64,000 nt of DNA from Allolobophora icterica (taxonomy: Eukaryota > Annelida > Clitellata > Crassiclitellata > Lumbricidae), in assembly GCA_963556255.1 (NCBI GenBank), contig OY744612.1:26327637-26391636 (forward strand). The letters are read 5' to 3'. The notes below the pieces were generated by a model. The model saw only the letters and a program-made list of their open reading frames with translations. It did no database searches and was not told the origin of the DNA. The translations under genes and the position numbers were made by a program. Below are positions 1-24,464 of the stretch, one piece after another. Position 1 is the stretch's first letter; each line of letters opens with the position of its first letter.

Positions 1-770
1 GAAGTACAGCCTAAACTTAAATGGTGTTAGTCAACAAGAAGAATAACTTTAAAAGTTAGCAAATTATGGTGCACAGATAACTAAGTCTGAATCTGATGTG
101 CAAATGCATGTATAACCTCTGCTTCGAATATCACTTGAGTAAATGTCAAATCCTGTTTAGTCTATTATGTTCAGCTACAGCTAGGAATAAATCCACAGAA
201 GTCATCATGGACAGGACATCTATACAGCACCTTTGAAATATTTTGAAAAGGCACTAAATGAACGTGTTGATGCATGCAAACATAATTCCCGTTGCATTGT
301 ACTAAGTTTATGGAAGAATGAACTTTGAAACGGAGTTAACAATTGTCACTTACTGAAAGATGGTTGGTAAAGCTGTGACAAAAAACCTTCCACTAAGAGC
401 TGCAACAGTAATGAAAACAGGACTGAAGTACATGCAACAGACAGATTGATTTGCCGACTAACCAACTTATTGAATGTCTGATAGATTTATGACTGATTTA
501 CTGTGTGATTGATTGACTAAATAATTACTGAATGAATGATTGTTTGATCTGCTAATTGGTTCTAAAATCATGATTTAAAAATGAACTGCAAATGTAATCT
601 TTTAACGTAATACTGAGAACACAACCTGACTGAACATTACACAGCACTTCGCAGGAGCTTCCTAAGGGTAATCTGTGTGTTTTCACAGTTAAATAATCCT
701 CTTAGGATGTTTACGACAATAATGCAACTCAAGTGCTCAATGCAGAAAAGTTCCTTCACCAGTCACAAAC
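1..770. other. AT-rich, probably TMX1 intron; nothing else recognised
   Basis: No open frame resembling the next TMX1 segment and no clear mobile element was found. At 440-560 there is a degenerate run of short GATT/TGACT-type words of the kind that recurs elsewhere in the window. Confidence 0.5.
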
Positions 771-886
771 CTGGATTATTTGTGACATCAACACCTGCTA
801 CGTTGACATTGAACTCTTTAACACGTTCTGCAATAACTTCCCACGTTGAGCTCAAAGACTGACAAGCAGGGCACCATGGAGCATAG
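771..886 (-). CDS. TMX1: TMX1-like exon 2 (thioredoxin active site)
   Basis: The acceptor reads CAATTTTAG on the minus strand and the donor is CCAG/GTTTGT. The exon encodes YAPWCPACQSLSSTWE and then a second segment containing VDVTNNPG. It keeps the Trp-Cys-Pro-Ala-Cys centre and the VDVT beta strand of the thioredoxin fold. Confidence 0.87.
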
Positions 887-2781
887 CTAAAATTGAAATC
901 AAGAAGTTCCACAACTGTAGATTTTAACCTATACAACAGCAAAAGAACAGTTCATGATATACGTTGTGGATAAACATTCGCAGAGGAGCGAGTTTAAGGG
1001 GTGTATAGGGAATCTCCAAACCCCAATCCTTGAAAGACTTTCCACTGGCTCCCAAAAACTATTTTTTAAGTTAAAAGAAAATTATATGCACAAAACGAAC
1101 ATATCAAGATATTTTTGAATATGCTATTCAGGATATTGGCCGAATAGTCCACACTAGCTTTCAAGATTTGAACATTTGGTACAGAAATTGTTTTCAGGAA
1201 TTCAGTCAGTTTTGCATTTCATCACTTTTCGAGGAATCAGGTTTCGGGTAGACCCCCATTTTAGACAGAAGGATTATACAAGCAGTCATTACTATATACT
1301 AGAACAGATTTTTGGTATGGAGTCATCTATAAAGGACGTCCGCAAAACATGACATACTTTGGACCTCTCCATCTTCCTTGTCCGCATTTGTCCGCACCTG
1401 ACCTTACTCCCACTCACTCCCCCTTTGCGGATGCCCACATGCCAAAGCCAATTTTAATGTCATCATCATTCTTTTTACAGTTACTCCACAGTTCCTGTGC
1501 ACGTTTAAGTGACAGTTCAGGTTTCATATCAGGATGTGCAGTAATAGAAGCTTCTTTAAAGTCGCAGTAAAGTGTATACCGTGCATTAGGTTTTAGGCAA
1601 TCACCTCACTGACCTTTTCATCTTTCGGGAAGGTTGAAATAAGGTGGTGTTTAAAAACTATCAAATTTAAAAATTTAGATATGGACGTCTGTACTGATGA
1701 TAACCCCCTACCCCATGTCCACATTTGGATGACCCCTCCAGAGCCCTCCAGAGCCCCTCATTGCGGACGTCCTTTATGGATGATCCATATACGTACGTAA
1801 GAATATATAGAACAAGAAAAATAGAACTGATATGCTAAATTTGCCTAGAATGTGCTTATATCAAGTGCAATCACCACTGAAGGTCGAGAAATAATATGCA
1901 CGTGTCAGGGATGTAGTTTACATAATACCATTTCATAATTATATTCCCATTTTCCATCAATAAAGGGTAAACGTATAGTTTAGCGCGGTAAATTATTTTC
2001 GATAGACGCACTTCCATTCAAATAACTAATAAATAATACAATAATCATTGTTCATTCAACTTCTAGTTTCAGTTACATGTTCAACGATCATCCAGCTTCT
2101 AGTGTGATCTAGATTTTCGTCGACCACCCAAGTTCTGGTGTCAGTTTTAGCATGAAATGTTTTCATCACTCATCCACAGCAATAATATCGGCACTAAGAC
2201 GATACATTTTCATCGCTCATCCAACTTCTATTTCGAGTTTTATTATGTAATATGTTCATCGATTATCCCGCTTCTAGTGTCAGTAATATTTTCATCAATC
2301 TAGTTTGAGTTTTAATATGAAATATTTTCATCGCTCATGAAATGTAAATAATTGCCGACGCTAAACTACAGTGGTAAAGTATATTTCTCTCTGTAATTTG
2401 CCTGTAAAAAGCCAATAAAACTGCTTATCTTAGTTTATATAGTAACAATCTAAGCGCTTATTATTTAATGAACCCCTTCAGTGATAATATCAACCAAAAC
2501 CAGAAATGCAACTTATCCTGGTAAACGAAACAATATCAATCGATATCAATCGATACAAGAAACTTTTCTAGACATGATTCAAGTTTTATACGGCATACGC
2601 GCAGACCGACTCACAATTTAACGAGCCATTCTCCTTCGAGCATTTCTCCCCAATCATCTTCTGATAATTCTCTAACTGGTCCAAGTCCCTGAGTGAAAGG
2701 AAATAAGACAAGGATCGTTAACGAAGAAAATACAGCCCAGACAACCGCCATCTTTCCCATCCTCGTCGTCATCAACGCCAT
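771..2781 (-). CDS. TMX1: TMX1-like thioredoxin-related transmembrane protein (5' part of gene, two exons)
   Basis: Two exons join in phase (55 codons plus 2 nt, then 1 nt plus 38 codons plus 1 nt). The first 95 residues contain an N-terminal hydrophobic signal (about residues 12-27), a short acidic linker (ELSEDDWGEMLEGEW) and the thioredoxin active site FYAPWCPAC at residues 56-64, with C61 and C64 as the redox pair. CPAC, rather than CGHC, is typical of TMX1. The family acts in the ER membrane as a thiol-disulfide oxidoreductase on membrane-bound substrates. The rest of the thioredoxin fold, the membrane helix and the acidic tail lie beyond the left edge. In-frame ATGs at codons 1, 4, 8 and 11 make the exact start uncertain; codon 8 or 11 would give a tidier signal peptide. 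No downstream exon was recognised at 1-770. Confidence 0.85.
1318..1787. mobile_element. TA-flanked MITE inside TMX1 intron 1
   Basis: Inverted ends of about 27 bp share the core ATAAAGGACGTCCGCAA (left end with TGGAGTCATCT, right end reverse complement with TGGATCATCC). A TA dinucleotide flanks each end (1316-1317 and 1788-1789), as expected for Tc1/mariner-type insertion. No transposase is inside. A related pair of ends occurs near 35664 and 36492. Confidence 0.7.
2615..2781 (-). CDS. TMX1: TMX1-like exon 1 (start, signal peptide)
   Basis: The first ATG is at 2781-2779. Translation gives a hydrophobic signal followed by GLGPVRELSEDDWGEMLEGE, then WLVK, and ends with TT before a GTGAGT donor. 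It leaves 2 nt, which the next exon completes as the Phe before YAPWCPAC. Confidence 0.82.
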
Positions 2782-3892
2782 CACTTAAACCCATCAACTT
2801 CCGGATTTCCTAAGATGAAATCGCAAAAAATCACAGCGCCACCTAAATATGCGAAGAACGAATTTTTACTAGAGGAACGATTACTTTTATTTTAGGCGCA
2901 GTAGCCTAATTGTCCGAATTATTGAGATAATAAAATCAATTGATTTGATACATTCAATATCCCTAAAATGAGCGAAATGGATTTAACAGACGCCGATGAT
3001 TCTGAACTTATTTCAACCAATCGGAAAAATGGCGTTCTGATTCGAACGCTCTAGCGAACAAGATTATGTGCTCACGATCGCTCAAACATCACCTCATCAA
3101 TTCTTTGGCTGAAAGCACTCATTATTTCTCAAGAAAATAAAGTACTATTTTACTCATGGACTACAAATCACTTCAACTCCTGAACTCTTGTGAATGTAAC
3201 GTGAATTGAAATCTCCATTAGCCTATCGCTTAGGCCTACCCTTAACGCCTCATAAAGCCATGATAGGAAGGCCAGCTTAATCAAACACTGGCGCTATATC
3301 AAATCAAGTCTGCAAAAGTCAGGTTGTTTGGTCGGCTTCTGTGCCAAGTCGGAATCGGGTGAGTGGAGCGGCCCAGCCGAGGAGGCAGCATGATAGGCCT
3401 ACTATGGGCCCGGGTCGTTGTTGAGGGTGGTCACTGGTCATAGCCTAAATAGTGCTGGAGCAGAACCAGGTTGAAAATATTGGTTTTTATGTATTGAGGG
3501 AAATGCGAGAGAGGGCAAGAGGAGTGTGCTGATATTGCTAAGCGAGAAAGGGGATTAGCGAACTGGCGGAGAGCATTCGGGAATTCGGGAGAGCATGCAG
3601 TTGCTGAGATTATTTAACTAAGGAGCTATTGCAGAATTCGAGGGAGGAGCTAGATTGAAGGCAGAGATACAGAGAAGTATGATGAAATAGATCTGGGCGG
3701 TTGGGTCGGTAATCTTCCCCGCTACTTCAATTCCAAACATCATATTATGATATTCATCTATAGATCTGTGAATAATAGGCCTAATAAATTATTATTTAGT
3801 ATTTGCAAGAAATGCAGAGTTAGGCCCGCCGCCCCTCCTACGGATTTCGATTACGATCTCAATTCAAGCCACAGGTCTACAATAATTCTGGC
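2782..3892. other. Upstream region of TMX1; no gene seen
   Basis: This holds the presumed promoter of the minus-strand TMX1 gene. The sequence is mixed, with no obvious TATA box and no open reading frame that looks coding. Two or three TAGGCCTA-type palindromes occur at 3230-3400. Confidence 0.45.
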
Positions 3893-3900
3893 ATTCAGAC

Positions 3901-5646
3901 CAGTGCCGTTTTAAGGCATAGGCACGCGAGGCCCGGGCCTAGGGCCCCGCGCAGCGGGGGGCCCCGCGGCGGCCCAGAAACAAAATAACAATATTATAAG
4001 TTCTGTTCTAAAAAGTAACAATTCTGCAAAGTAAAGTAAGAACAATAACAGTTTTATTATTTTTTAAAACAAACGTTTAGTAATAAAATTAGAGCGCTAT
4101 AGAAATAAATCAATAACTTTAACGCATGGTGACGATGGCGCACACCTTGCTGTAGGCCATAGAGGTATATATTATATCTCATTGCTGTAGGCTATTGGCT
4201 ATATACTATTAATATGTTTGTTTTCATTTGTCTGCTTTTTCACAACGCTATTCAAGGAATTTTTTATGTCTTGGTAAGTTAATATTAATTTTTAATATTA
4301 AATCTCTCTGTCCTATAATCTAGTCATTTTATAAATTGTTTTAAACTTTAAATTATAAAAAGGGCAAAAACGTATCAAATTTCGCACAGTTAATAGGATA
4401 AATAGAATGATGTTGACGTGTCGGCGCTCGGTACTGAGTCGGTAGTGAACTTGGCAAACTTATTTAACTTAACAAAATCACTTCGTTTCCACCTCCTCCA
4501 ATGTGTAATACTGTAAGGTTTAGGGTTTTTGATAGTTTCTACCCTTTTTGTTGTGCAGATTAAGATTCCGTTTGTCAGTTATCACCGTCGTTCGCGGTAA
4601 ACCGATTTGAAATTTTTGGCCAATTATCACACTATGATCTATTAAACGAAATATCAGACAACCCATCAAAAATGCGTAGAAATTATATGAGTGGTGTCGC
4701 GAAGAGAAAAAAGGAAGCAACTGAAATGGAAATGTCGACCAAACACCCAAAAGTATCTTCATTTTTTTCAAAGTCAATCATGGACTCATTGATCACTGAA
4801 CTAAACAGACGTGGGGAAGCTTACGAAGAAATCAGCAGCAGATCTACATTCTTTATCAAACTGGTACACTTGAATGCTGAACAAATAGCAGAATACAGTG
4901 AAAAGCTTGCAAAGTTCTATCTTCAAGATCTTGACCAACACGAACTAATTTTAGAATGTGAACACCTCAAATACTATGTGTCAGTTGCAAAAACAACAGT
5001 GCCATCTATGTCAACAATCTATGCCATGATAAAGAATGACAATCTGGAATCAACGTTTCCAAACGTTGAAATTGCAATAAGAATGTTTCTGTCAATGATG
5101 GTGACAAACTGTACGGGTGAACGTTCTTTCTCAAAACTTAAATTAATCAAGAACGAGCTTCGCAGCCGTATGATGCAAGAACGATTGAACTCTGTCATGA
5201 GCATGGAATCAGATGTGTTGGGAGTCTTTGAATTTCGATGATATTATAAGAGACTTTGCTCAGAGCAAAACACGAAAGCGATGTTTGTAAGAAACTGTCG
5301 TTACAAAGTCACAATCCATGTATAGGCCTAGCAAACATGTACTCATTATAATCACACTTTCAGTTTGTGTAACAAATAAACAATGGAAACTGTAAAGTAT
5401 GTTAAACTAAACTTTTATTTTACACTTGTAGTACAAAGATTGATGTGTTAGCTGTGTTATTATGAGTTTAGTAACAGTATACTGTATTAATAAATTTAAC
5501 AAAATGACGCATATGCACATACAATGCACTATTGCAATACTCTATATCTGAGACAGATATTGAGGCGGAAATCGGATTACGTTTAAGGTTATTTAGGGTT
5601 TGTGCGGGTTGTGCCTAGGGCCCCCAAACTCCTTAAAACGGCTCTG
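3901..5646 (+). mobile_element. hAT transposon, internally deleted, with intact ends
   Basis: The ends are 16-bp inverted repeats with one mismatch: CAGTGCCGTTTTAAGG on the left, and CAGAGCCGTTTTAAGG as the reverse complement of the right. The target duplication ATTCAGAC is perfect at 3893-3900 and 5647-5654. An 8-bp duplication and CAG ends are diagnostic of hAT. The element is about 1.75 kb and carries one transposase remnant. Confidence 0.92.
4672..5241 (+). pseudogene. hAT transposase remnant (zinc-finger MYM/ZBED-like family), C-terminal dimerisation region retained
   Basis: This 189-residue open frame has a basic N-terminus (KRKKE) and a KVSSFFSK segment like the start of many hAT transposases. 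It then jumps to the C-terminal hATC dimerisation region, with TNCTGERSFSKLKLIKNELR around residues 145-164 (key residues E150, R151, F153, S154) followed by a MMQERLNSVMSM helix. Full hAT transposases are usually 600 residues or more, so the catalytic RNase-H-like core has been lost. The intact frame suggests a fairly recent deletion derivative. It lies between the well-defined ends at 3901 and 5646. Confidence 0.85.
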
Positions 5647-5853
5647 ATTCAGACGCAAATAATGATCCATAGGCCTACATTTATTGATCCATGCATTTAA
5701 AACTATAACGACGAGAGTGTACTAAAGCGACTGGGTCACTGGGAAACCAACGCAGCTCGTCGTTAAAGTGTTAAACACACAGGCATATTTCGTGCCCTTA
5801 TAATAACTGACATTTATTGATAGAACCAGCTGCCTATAATAGTGGACCATTTG

Positions 5854-6260
5854 CAGTGGCGTAGCTAGGGGGGGGACAGGGGGGACATGTGTCCCCGGGC
5901 GCCATGGGAAGGGGGCGCCAAAATGAGGGTCAAGATAAATAATTTTACTCTTAATTTTGATGCAGTTTTAACTAATTTATCACAAATGAATGCATAAGAT
6001 TTAATTTTAGCGCCCCAAATATATCCAATTATATCCTCATTACTTACAAATCAGTTCTTAGGTATGATTTTGGCGCCCCATTGAGCACTAAGGGGAAACA
6101 TGCATGTACTGTCTGTATTTTCATATTTTATTTCATTAAAAAAAATTAAAATTGCCATTCGATTATGTGGAAAATGTGAAATAGTAAAACGGGGTGGGGG
6201 GGAGGGGGCGCCAAATTCATAGTTCGTCCCCGGGCGCAAAATATCCTAGCTACGCCACTG
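5854..6260. mobile_element. hAT MITE (407 bp)
   Basis: Perfect 16-bp inverted ends CAGTGGCGTAGCTAGG and CCTAGCTACGCCACTG are flanked by an exact 8-bp duplication ACCATTTG (5846-5853 and 6261-6268). G-runs lie just inside the left end. No coding capacity. Confidence 0.92.
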
Positions 6261-6688
6261 ACCATTTGTTTACAAAAGTCTAGCGCAAACTGAAGAAATC
6301 CTTTGTGCTCAGGCACACACTTCAAACACTAAACAAACCCAAAACACGAGTTCATTCGACGTTAAGCATAGTCTAAATTTCACGTAGGCTACACGCAAGG
6401 TCCCTATGCAACGTTGTTTAGATTTCAACATGTCTTCGAAGCAAAGTTTGAGGTACTGGTATACGTAATTAAAGGCTATACTCTTTGATCCGAATAACAC
6501 CACAATTAGACCCCTACTTTAACAATTTATTCTTAACGTCTGAGTTGAAGGCACAACAAGTCGCATAAAGAGTAAGTAGCTTTAACTTTGATATTTTTAA
6601 AGATGATGATCATGATTATCATAATCCGGCCTCTCGATCACGATCAGTATGGTCGTAATGAAATCGACGTATTTTTATTTTAGTATGA

Positions 6689-7101
6689 GCGCGATACCGA
6701 CAACTGGATCATCAGCAGGAGCTTTGAGATCGGCATCCTTTGATGCTCGGCAGGCCTTTGACACTGTTCGCATACGCAGCGCCAACGTCTCCAACAGCAT
6801 CGAACAGACGCGGCTGGAACACAGCCTCGTCAAACTGGAGAAAGAGACGAACCGTCACATACGACAGACCAATAAGGACATCCGGTCTGTGCTCAGCGGA
6901 TGGAACTGTACACGGTCGACCAGCGGATACAGCAACAGAACACGACCATCTGAGGAGGAAAAACAGTTGGCACAACCATGTTTCATGTATGGAGAGAGAC
7001 TGGCCAGTGGGAGGTTTGGAATGGACAAGAAAATGGTTTCGGACCCCACTTCTTCTGGGGAAAATAAGATCAGACCAACCCACTCACCTGTCGTTAATTA
7101 A
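6689..7101 (+). CDS. Unidentified coding-like exon, coiled-coil character
   Basis: I do not recognise this. An open frame follows a good acceptor-like tract (TTTTATTTTAG ending about 6682). It begins MSAIPTTGSSAGALRS and continues through a charged helical stretch (QTRLEHSLVKLEKETNRHI) to a stop after HSPVVN. A frame starting at 6649 adds 13 residues. The base composition and heptad-like spacing look coding. A second short frame at 7320-7396 (MVFKRLWQMRQREAEKLM) may belong with it. It could be a small host gene, or ORF1 of the LINE that begins around 7.4 kb. Confidence 0.35.
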
Positions 7102-7419
7102 CATCGAAAAGTATATACTATCGCAAATTAAAGCATCATGAAGATAAAATATATTGATTTAATTAAATCTGGTTTAAATTGACAATTCTTTCAAAAGACG
7201 ATGAACGGTATTTGGTGAATTTTTAAATTGTAATTGCACAATTATATAGCGCCACTTCAACAGAGATTCGAATCAGAAGCGATCCCGAACAAGCAAAATA
7301 AACCCACGATCGAACAAAATGGTCTTCAAGCGTTTGTGGCAAATGAGGCAAAGAGAGGCTGAGAAGCTCATGTCGCAGGTTGCTATCGGCAGCTAGTTCC
7401 AAGAGGGTATGTGCCGATC

Positions 7420-9775
<2,356 letters not shown>

Positions 9776-9787
9776 ATAAGGCCTATA

Positions 9788-9869
<82 letters not shown>

Positions 9870-9872
9870 CTC
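9788..9872. repeat. (TA)n microsatellite
   Basis: About 40 uninterrupted TA units directly follow the end of the degraded LINE. Confidence 0.95.
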
Positions 9873-11541
9873 ATTAGGCGTTTGCATGGGTAAGCAGTAC
9901 AGCTCCTCCCACATGAATTTTGATATATGCGCAAACCTAGGTATGCCACCGATCAAGCGAGCATTAGCTTATAAATAAATTGCAGCTGATTAATGCGAGA
10001 AGCAGAGTCTGCTTAATTAGCATTACCATAATCAACCCTGGAGCATATGAAGGTGTGCATCATGCAGAGTCGGGGCAGCTGGAGTCGTAAGCGAGTGACG
10101 TATTTTGCTAATCTGACGCAGTTGATAGAAACATGTTCGACACAATCATGTTCAATTGTTCATCACCTGCTTGTGAACTTATACATAATTTATAAGTAAA
10201 TGAATAAATGAATATGTTAAGAAAAACAATAAATGAAACGAATATACTATTTAAATAAATATATAAATATACATATATGCAAAAATCAAATGTTAATATG
10301 TAGGCCTATCTGTTGATTCTGGTACTGACAGAAAACAACTAACATCAGCCGGATTAATCTAACAAGAATATAAGAAAACAATAAAATCCCAATGTAGGCT
10401 ATTATATGGCCTAACAAGCGATAAAATAACAATGCAGTAAGAGCATAAGAAATAACAATAGTAAATATCAAAGTAACTGTACAGGCCTACAACATTCTTT
10501 TGTCTTTCTAACACAAAGTAACTTATCAGGAAAATTAATAAAACTACTTTATCAACACATTATACTTCTATATGGAGATCAGTCGATAGGAAGTTCTTAG
10601 AACGCAGTCTATTGACAAATTGGGCGCTACAGAAATACGACCATAAGCTGAACGAATTTTGTAATATATATATATATGGCCTACCGTACGAACTCCCGCT
10701 TCTCTAAAGCAATTAATTGCATATATAATACTAATTATATAATCTCGTAATAACAAATATAACAGTAGTTAAACATTAATTGCTATTTGCACAGTGTAAC
10801 ATCACCCAGATGAAGATATAATATATCTATATAGTCTATGCCAACGACGACAATTAACAGGAGCATTTCTTAATAATACTATATAAGTAATCTCACTTTC
10901 ACATACAGTTGTAACGCAATAATTGTTAACAATGGTAGGAATGTAAAGCGTGTCGACCGATCACAAAAGTAAATCACAAATTTCTTTTAGACATAGGCTG
11001 TTATATACAGTTGAAGTTCCACATTCTACTTCATTGAAACTGCTGATTCATCTACTATTCGAATAGTAGCCTACATTATGCTCAAGTAGCTCAACTATAG
11101 CATAACTATAGCATAAATGGAATGCAACAATAGTAACACGTGCAATGCATACTTCTATTTTAAAAAAGTAGCATCACTGCGTATATGCCTCTTTGGATCT
11201 TTGGCATTTAACACGAGTCCCCATTGCAACTTCAAAGTTTCTTCGTCTGTAGTATAGGCCTACAGAATTGTATGCCCGCATAGGGCCTACATGTCGCTCG
11301 GAGATTTATTCAGATCAGTAAATTTCATCTTTGGATAAGAAACAATCAGAAAGTTAGACTATATACGCCAAAAAGTATCTTTGATGTCTTGAACTCTAAG
11401 CAAAACTTTAGGCGACTCCTGATCGCAGATATCACGAACATCCTGAATATTCATGATATCTATCCTCCCAACGGAGGCATCATTCACAAATGATAAACTC
11501 CAGAGAAGATGGGCGTGTTTATGTGTGGATTGCTAATCAAC
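9873..11541. other. AT-rich intergenic DNA downstream of the GAS2-like gene
   Basis: No convincing gene or transposon ends. Several TAGGCCTA palindromes occur. Because the GAS2-like gene reads leftward, its 3' UTR and polyadenylation region should lie in the right part of this stretch; AATAAA-like words exist but none stands out. Confidence 0.4.
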
Positions 11542-19996
<8,455 letters not shown>

Positions 19997-20540
19997 GTCA
20001 CCATCTGGAGCTATATATACTCTCTTTCAAGATGGACGCCAATTAAGATGAATACAAATTCTCAAGAGAACTGTAACAAGACGAAGTCCGGTTTTGACTC
20101 TTTGCGGAGAGGAAAAAGAACTTGTTTTGTTCTGCAAAATAAAGGATACAGTTGATAATAGAATGCGTTTACGAATAAAATCATTGACTTTTTGCGACTC
20201 TCCGGTTGGTCGAATGACAGATGCTTATCCAGTTTGCAAGTTTATCCAAATTACATGCATTTAGCCCAGTTACATAAATATTCTTAGCCCAGTTGTAGCC
20301 TAAATACGTAGCCTACGTTTAGGCTACAGAGTAACTATACTAATGTATCTTGAGGTCTCGAGCATTAACTGATAAGCGATAGGCCTATTTTACGACGCCT
20401 TCGTATCTGTATACCCTATGCCTGAAAAACATTAGCTCTCATGCTTGTAAGCAGGGTTTCCGTTAGAGCCCAAAAAAGGAAGAGCCCAAAAAAGGAAGTA
20501 GGCCTACTTAGTCCTGGCCTAGAATTTTTTATAAAGCTCA
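19997..20540. promoter_or_regulatory. Upstream region of the GAS2-like gene, no defined element
   Basis: This should contain the 5' UTR and promoter of the minus-strand gene. I see a TATATATA word at 20014-20021, close to the ATG, but it cannot be assigned. Two copies of a GAGCCCAAAAAAGGAAG word occur at 20466-20500. Confidence 0.25.
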
Positions 20541-20568
20541 TTTCTAACGGCGATCACACCGAGCGTAT

Positions 20569-20985
20569 ATGACAGAGCATGACATGTCTCTGAATACATG
20601 CGAGATTTCCTCCACTGCATTCCACTCTCGAAACGCATTGTCTATCGGTTGCCTCCGTTGTCTGGCAGTGTCAGCTTGGCCGTGCTCACTCCTATCCTCG
20701 CGCCTCTGCTCCAGCCTCCATCTGATCACCGCTGTCTTCGCTCTGCCACCCGTGGCGACCTCTCTGTTCCTTTCGCACGCATCGCTGCTATGCGCTTTCT
20801 CCGTCGTTGAACCCACAATTTGGAATGGGCTTCCTCCTGAGCTGCGGTCTCTTCTATCGAGACTCGTCCACCGCTTTCTTCTCTGTTCTTGTTCTCTTTC
20901 GCCCGGGTTGGCTGGGAGCGCCTCTGAATAGTTTCCTTAAAGGGGCGCTATATAAATGCTCAGTTGATTGATTGATTGATAACAG
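20569..20985 (+). mobile_element. CR1/L2-like LINE 3' end
   Basis: Pieces read DHRCLRSATRGDLSVPFARI and VVEPTIWNGLPPELRSL, ending GLAGSASE and a stop. Then come GGGGCGCTATATAAATG and a (TTGA)n tail. The same 3' signature GGCGCTATATAAAT occurs at about 32878 and 48497, and a variant at 27750. Confidence 0.75.
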
Positions 20986-21427
20986 GATACACAATCACAC
21001 ACTTTATCATCAATATTTAAGACTTATACGTCGTGTATTGTTCATTGTACTATGCTTAGTGCTTGGCGCGTATACCTCCGACGATAAACAAATGGACGTA
21101 TCCATGCAACTCACCGTATAATAGGAATTTTACCTAAGTAAGCCTAGACTGAAAATTCTGGACGTTTTGGACATTTTGTTACGGACGTAAAAACGTCCAT
21201 TTGGGCGTTAACACAAGCAACAACTGCTTGTAAGATATATTGACCTGTATTTTATGACTGCGTATATGAATATGTATATATTTACATAAATGCACAGTTG
21301 AACTGAAAAGTAAAAACCCATCAACTTTAAGTCAAGTTTATGAAAACATTCCACGTACATGCATATATGTGGAAGATCAGTTATAGAAGCTAACCGAGTG
21401 GTCACCATAAGTAGGCCTATTAAGTGT

Positions 21428-21647
21428 TAGCGATGTTATTTCCTTAGTCTCCGACTATGAGAGCGGGTGGTTAGTCTTCTTCCTCGCCGACTGATCTTTC
21501 CAGCGACAGCGGACGATCGAGGATTAATAGTTTTATAGCTGAATTGGAACAAAAACTTTGTCAAAACATTTCTCAAGCGGGGAAATGAACCCCGACCTCT
21601 GGGTAGCCAGTCCAGCGCTAAAGCTACACGACTGTCGGGCACCCGCG
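21428..21647 (-). mobile_element. tRNA-derived SINE, copy 1
   Basis: On the minus strand it starts GGTGCCCGACAGTCGTGTAG, with a tRNA-like A box, then B box GGGGTTCATTTCCCC. It ends with a body (CCACCCGCTCTCAT...) shared with the copy at 25378-25601. Two independent copies with the same head and tail support a SINE family. Confidence 0.7.
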
Positions 21648-22815
21648 TGTATAGTAGCTATAAATATATATACTACATATGGTAGACCTATATGTATATA
21701 TGAATTGTACAACGTAGTTTTACGAGTACAGATTGAATGCATATTTGTGTGAAATGCAAGTATCTGAACGTGTAGAACGGGTGCTAGGGAAGCCATGCTA
21801 TACACGATACTTTCTCCTGCATGTATGCTTTCAGAAACATTCAAAAATAGCCGACCACAATCACGAGAAAGACAGTCTCAGTGGAACGTTGCATTAGTCC
21901 AATACTATTTAACCCGATACCAAAAGCTGGCGGAATTTGCGGAAATGAATCGACCCAGTGCCGCGGAGGATTTCAGTGTTTCTCCAAAGCCTCAGGCCCT
22001 ATTCATATTTGCCGCCCTCTGAAATCGTCTCAGATGACCCCACATATTTTGGGGTACACCCACACGTATACGTCAGAGTTGAGCGGTACAAAAGGCACTT
22101 AGTAAGCTGGACTCAGCCGAGCGGAAAGCATCGTAGGCCTAGGAAGGACTTCCTTAAATGGCGTTGGGAAAACCTTAAGGCCTATTCAGATTGGCTTATC
22201 TGACGATTTCGTCACTACAGGATGCAAGAAAACCAAAAATTAGTTACCTATATTTAACATCTTTTCAATTGTTAAAATTGAACACCCAAGTGGTTACAGG
22301 ACGGCATTAATTTGTTTATTTCTGTAAATTTTATTACTCGGAAACTTTGCTATAATTAAAGAGCATGTGTTTTGCAAAGGCTCTTCTCTTGACATCAAAA
22401 TCGCCAGAAAAATCGGTTGGTCTGAACCATCCATGAAATTCGTTATACTTGGAATGTCGCGCATAATAACAAAATTAGTCATAGGAAGTCGTGGCCTATC
22501 TGTCTACCGATCTGTTTGTCTGATTGATTCCATGTTTATCTGTCTGTCTGTGTCTCCCTCTGTCTGATCGTGCACCTCCCTCTGCCTAGTTGTCTGCCAC
22601 GAACGCCTATCTGTAGCCTATGTTTGGCTGTCTATCTGATTCTCGGGAGCTGAAGTTTAAGCCACGAGCTGTGTTGCAGTTTAGAGTACAACTCAAACGC
22701 CACTGATGTATGCAAAGCACTTCATCCTATACAGGAACCTCAGACGAGTCAGTATTCAAATATAGATCTATATAAAGCCATGACTATTATATAGATAAAA
22801 ATTAATACAAATGAG
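21648..22815. other. No gene recognised
   Basis: Short open frames lack coding character. A CTGT/CTGA-rich patch is at 22490-22640. Confidence 0.4.
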
Positions 22816-23039
<224 letters not shown>

Positions 23040-23119
23040 TAAAAAACAGGCCAGTGTCATCGTAACTTTCGAATGCAGCTTAAACTACGTATATACACAT
23101 TTAAACATTACACTTATTT

Positions 23120-23883
<764 letters not shown>

Positions 23884-24464
23884 AAACATATATTGTGTGT
23901 GTGTGTGTGTGTGTGTGTGTTTGGGAGTCTGTGTGTGTATCCTACGTGTGCCCAATGTATCGTATACAATAGGCATGGGTTTATCTATTTAAAGGACTGC
24001 AGAATCCGACCGCTTTCAAAGTAACGAACGGAATAACCTAATGGACGAATCTTAGGCATTGGATTTCGGTCTCCTATAGGCTGCCCCTATTCCTGTCCCT
24101 GTCCCTGTCTTACTTTGTTCGCCCCTCTGCCCTTCTACCTCCCTGCTGACACCGTCATTAGGCCTACATATAGGTCAGGCAGCTCCATCTGGCTGTCGAA
24201 AAGCATAATCTCGCGCACATTAACTGAGTCCAGTATGTATACAATGAGCCCATGATATACGAAAAGGGAGTGTATACATTTCATAGCAAACGCAGGACTA
24301 CGTATCTCGGGCCGACTGCGCCTACACTCAAGGTTTAATGTATACACATACACACTACACAGGCAATACTATTCATTATTATAACTATCAGGAAGTTATG
24401 CAGCGCCTTCACTGACGTTTTATACAATTGATAGGCCTACTTTAACTATCACATAAGCATATAC

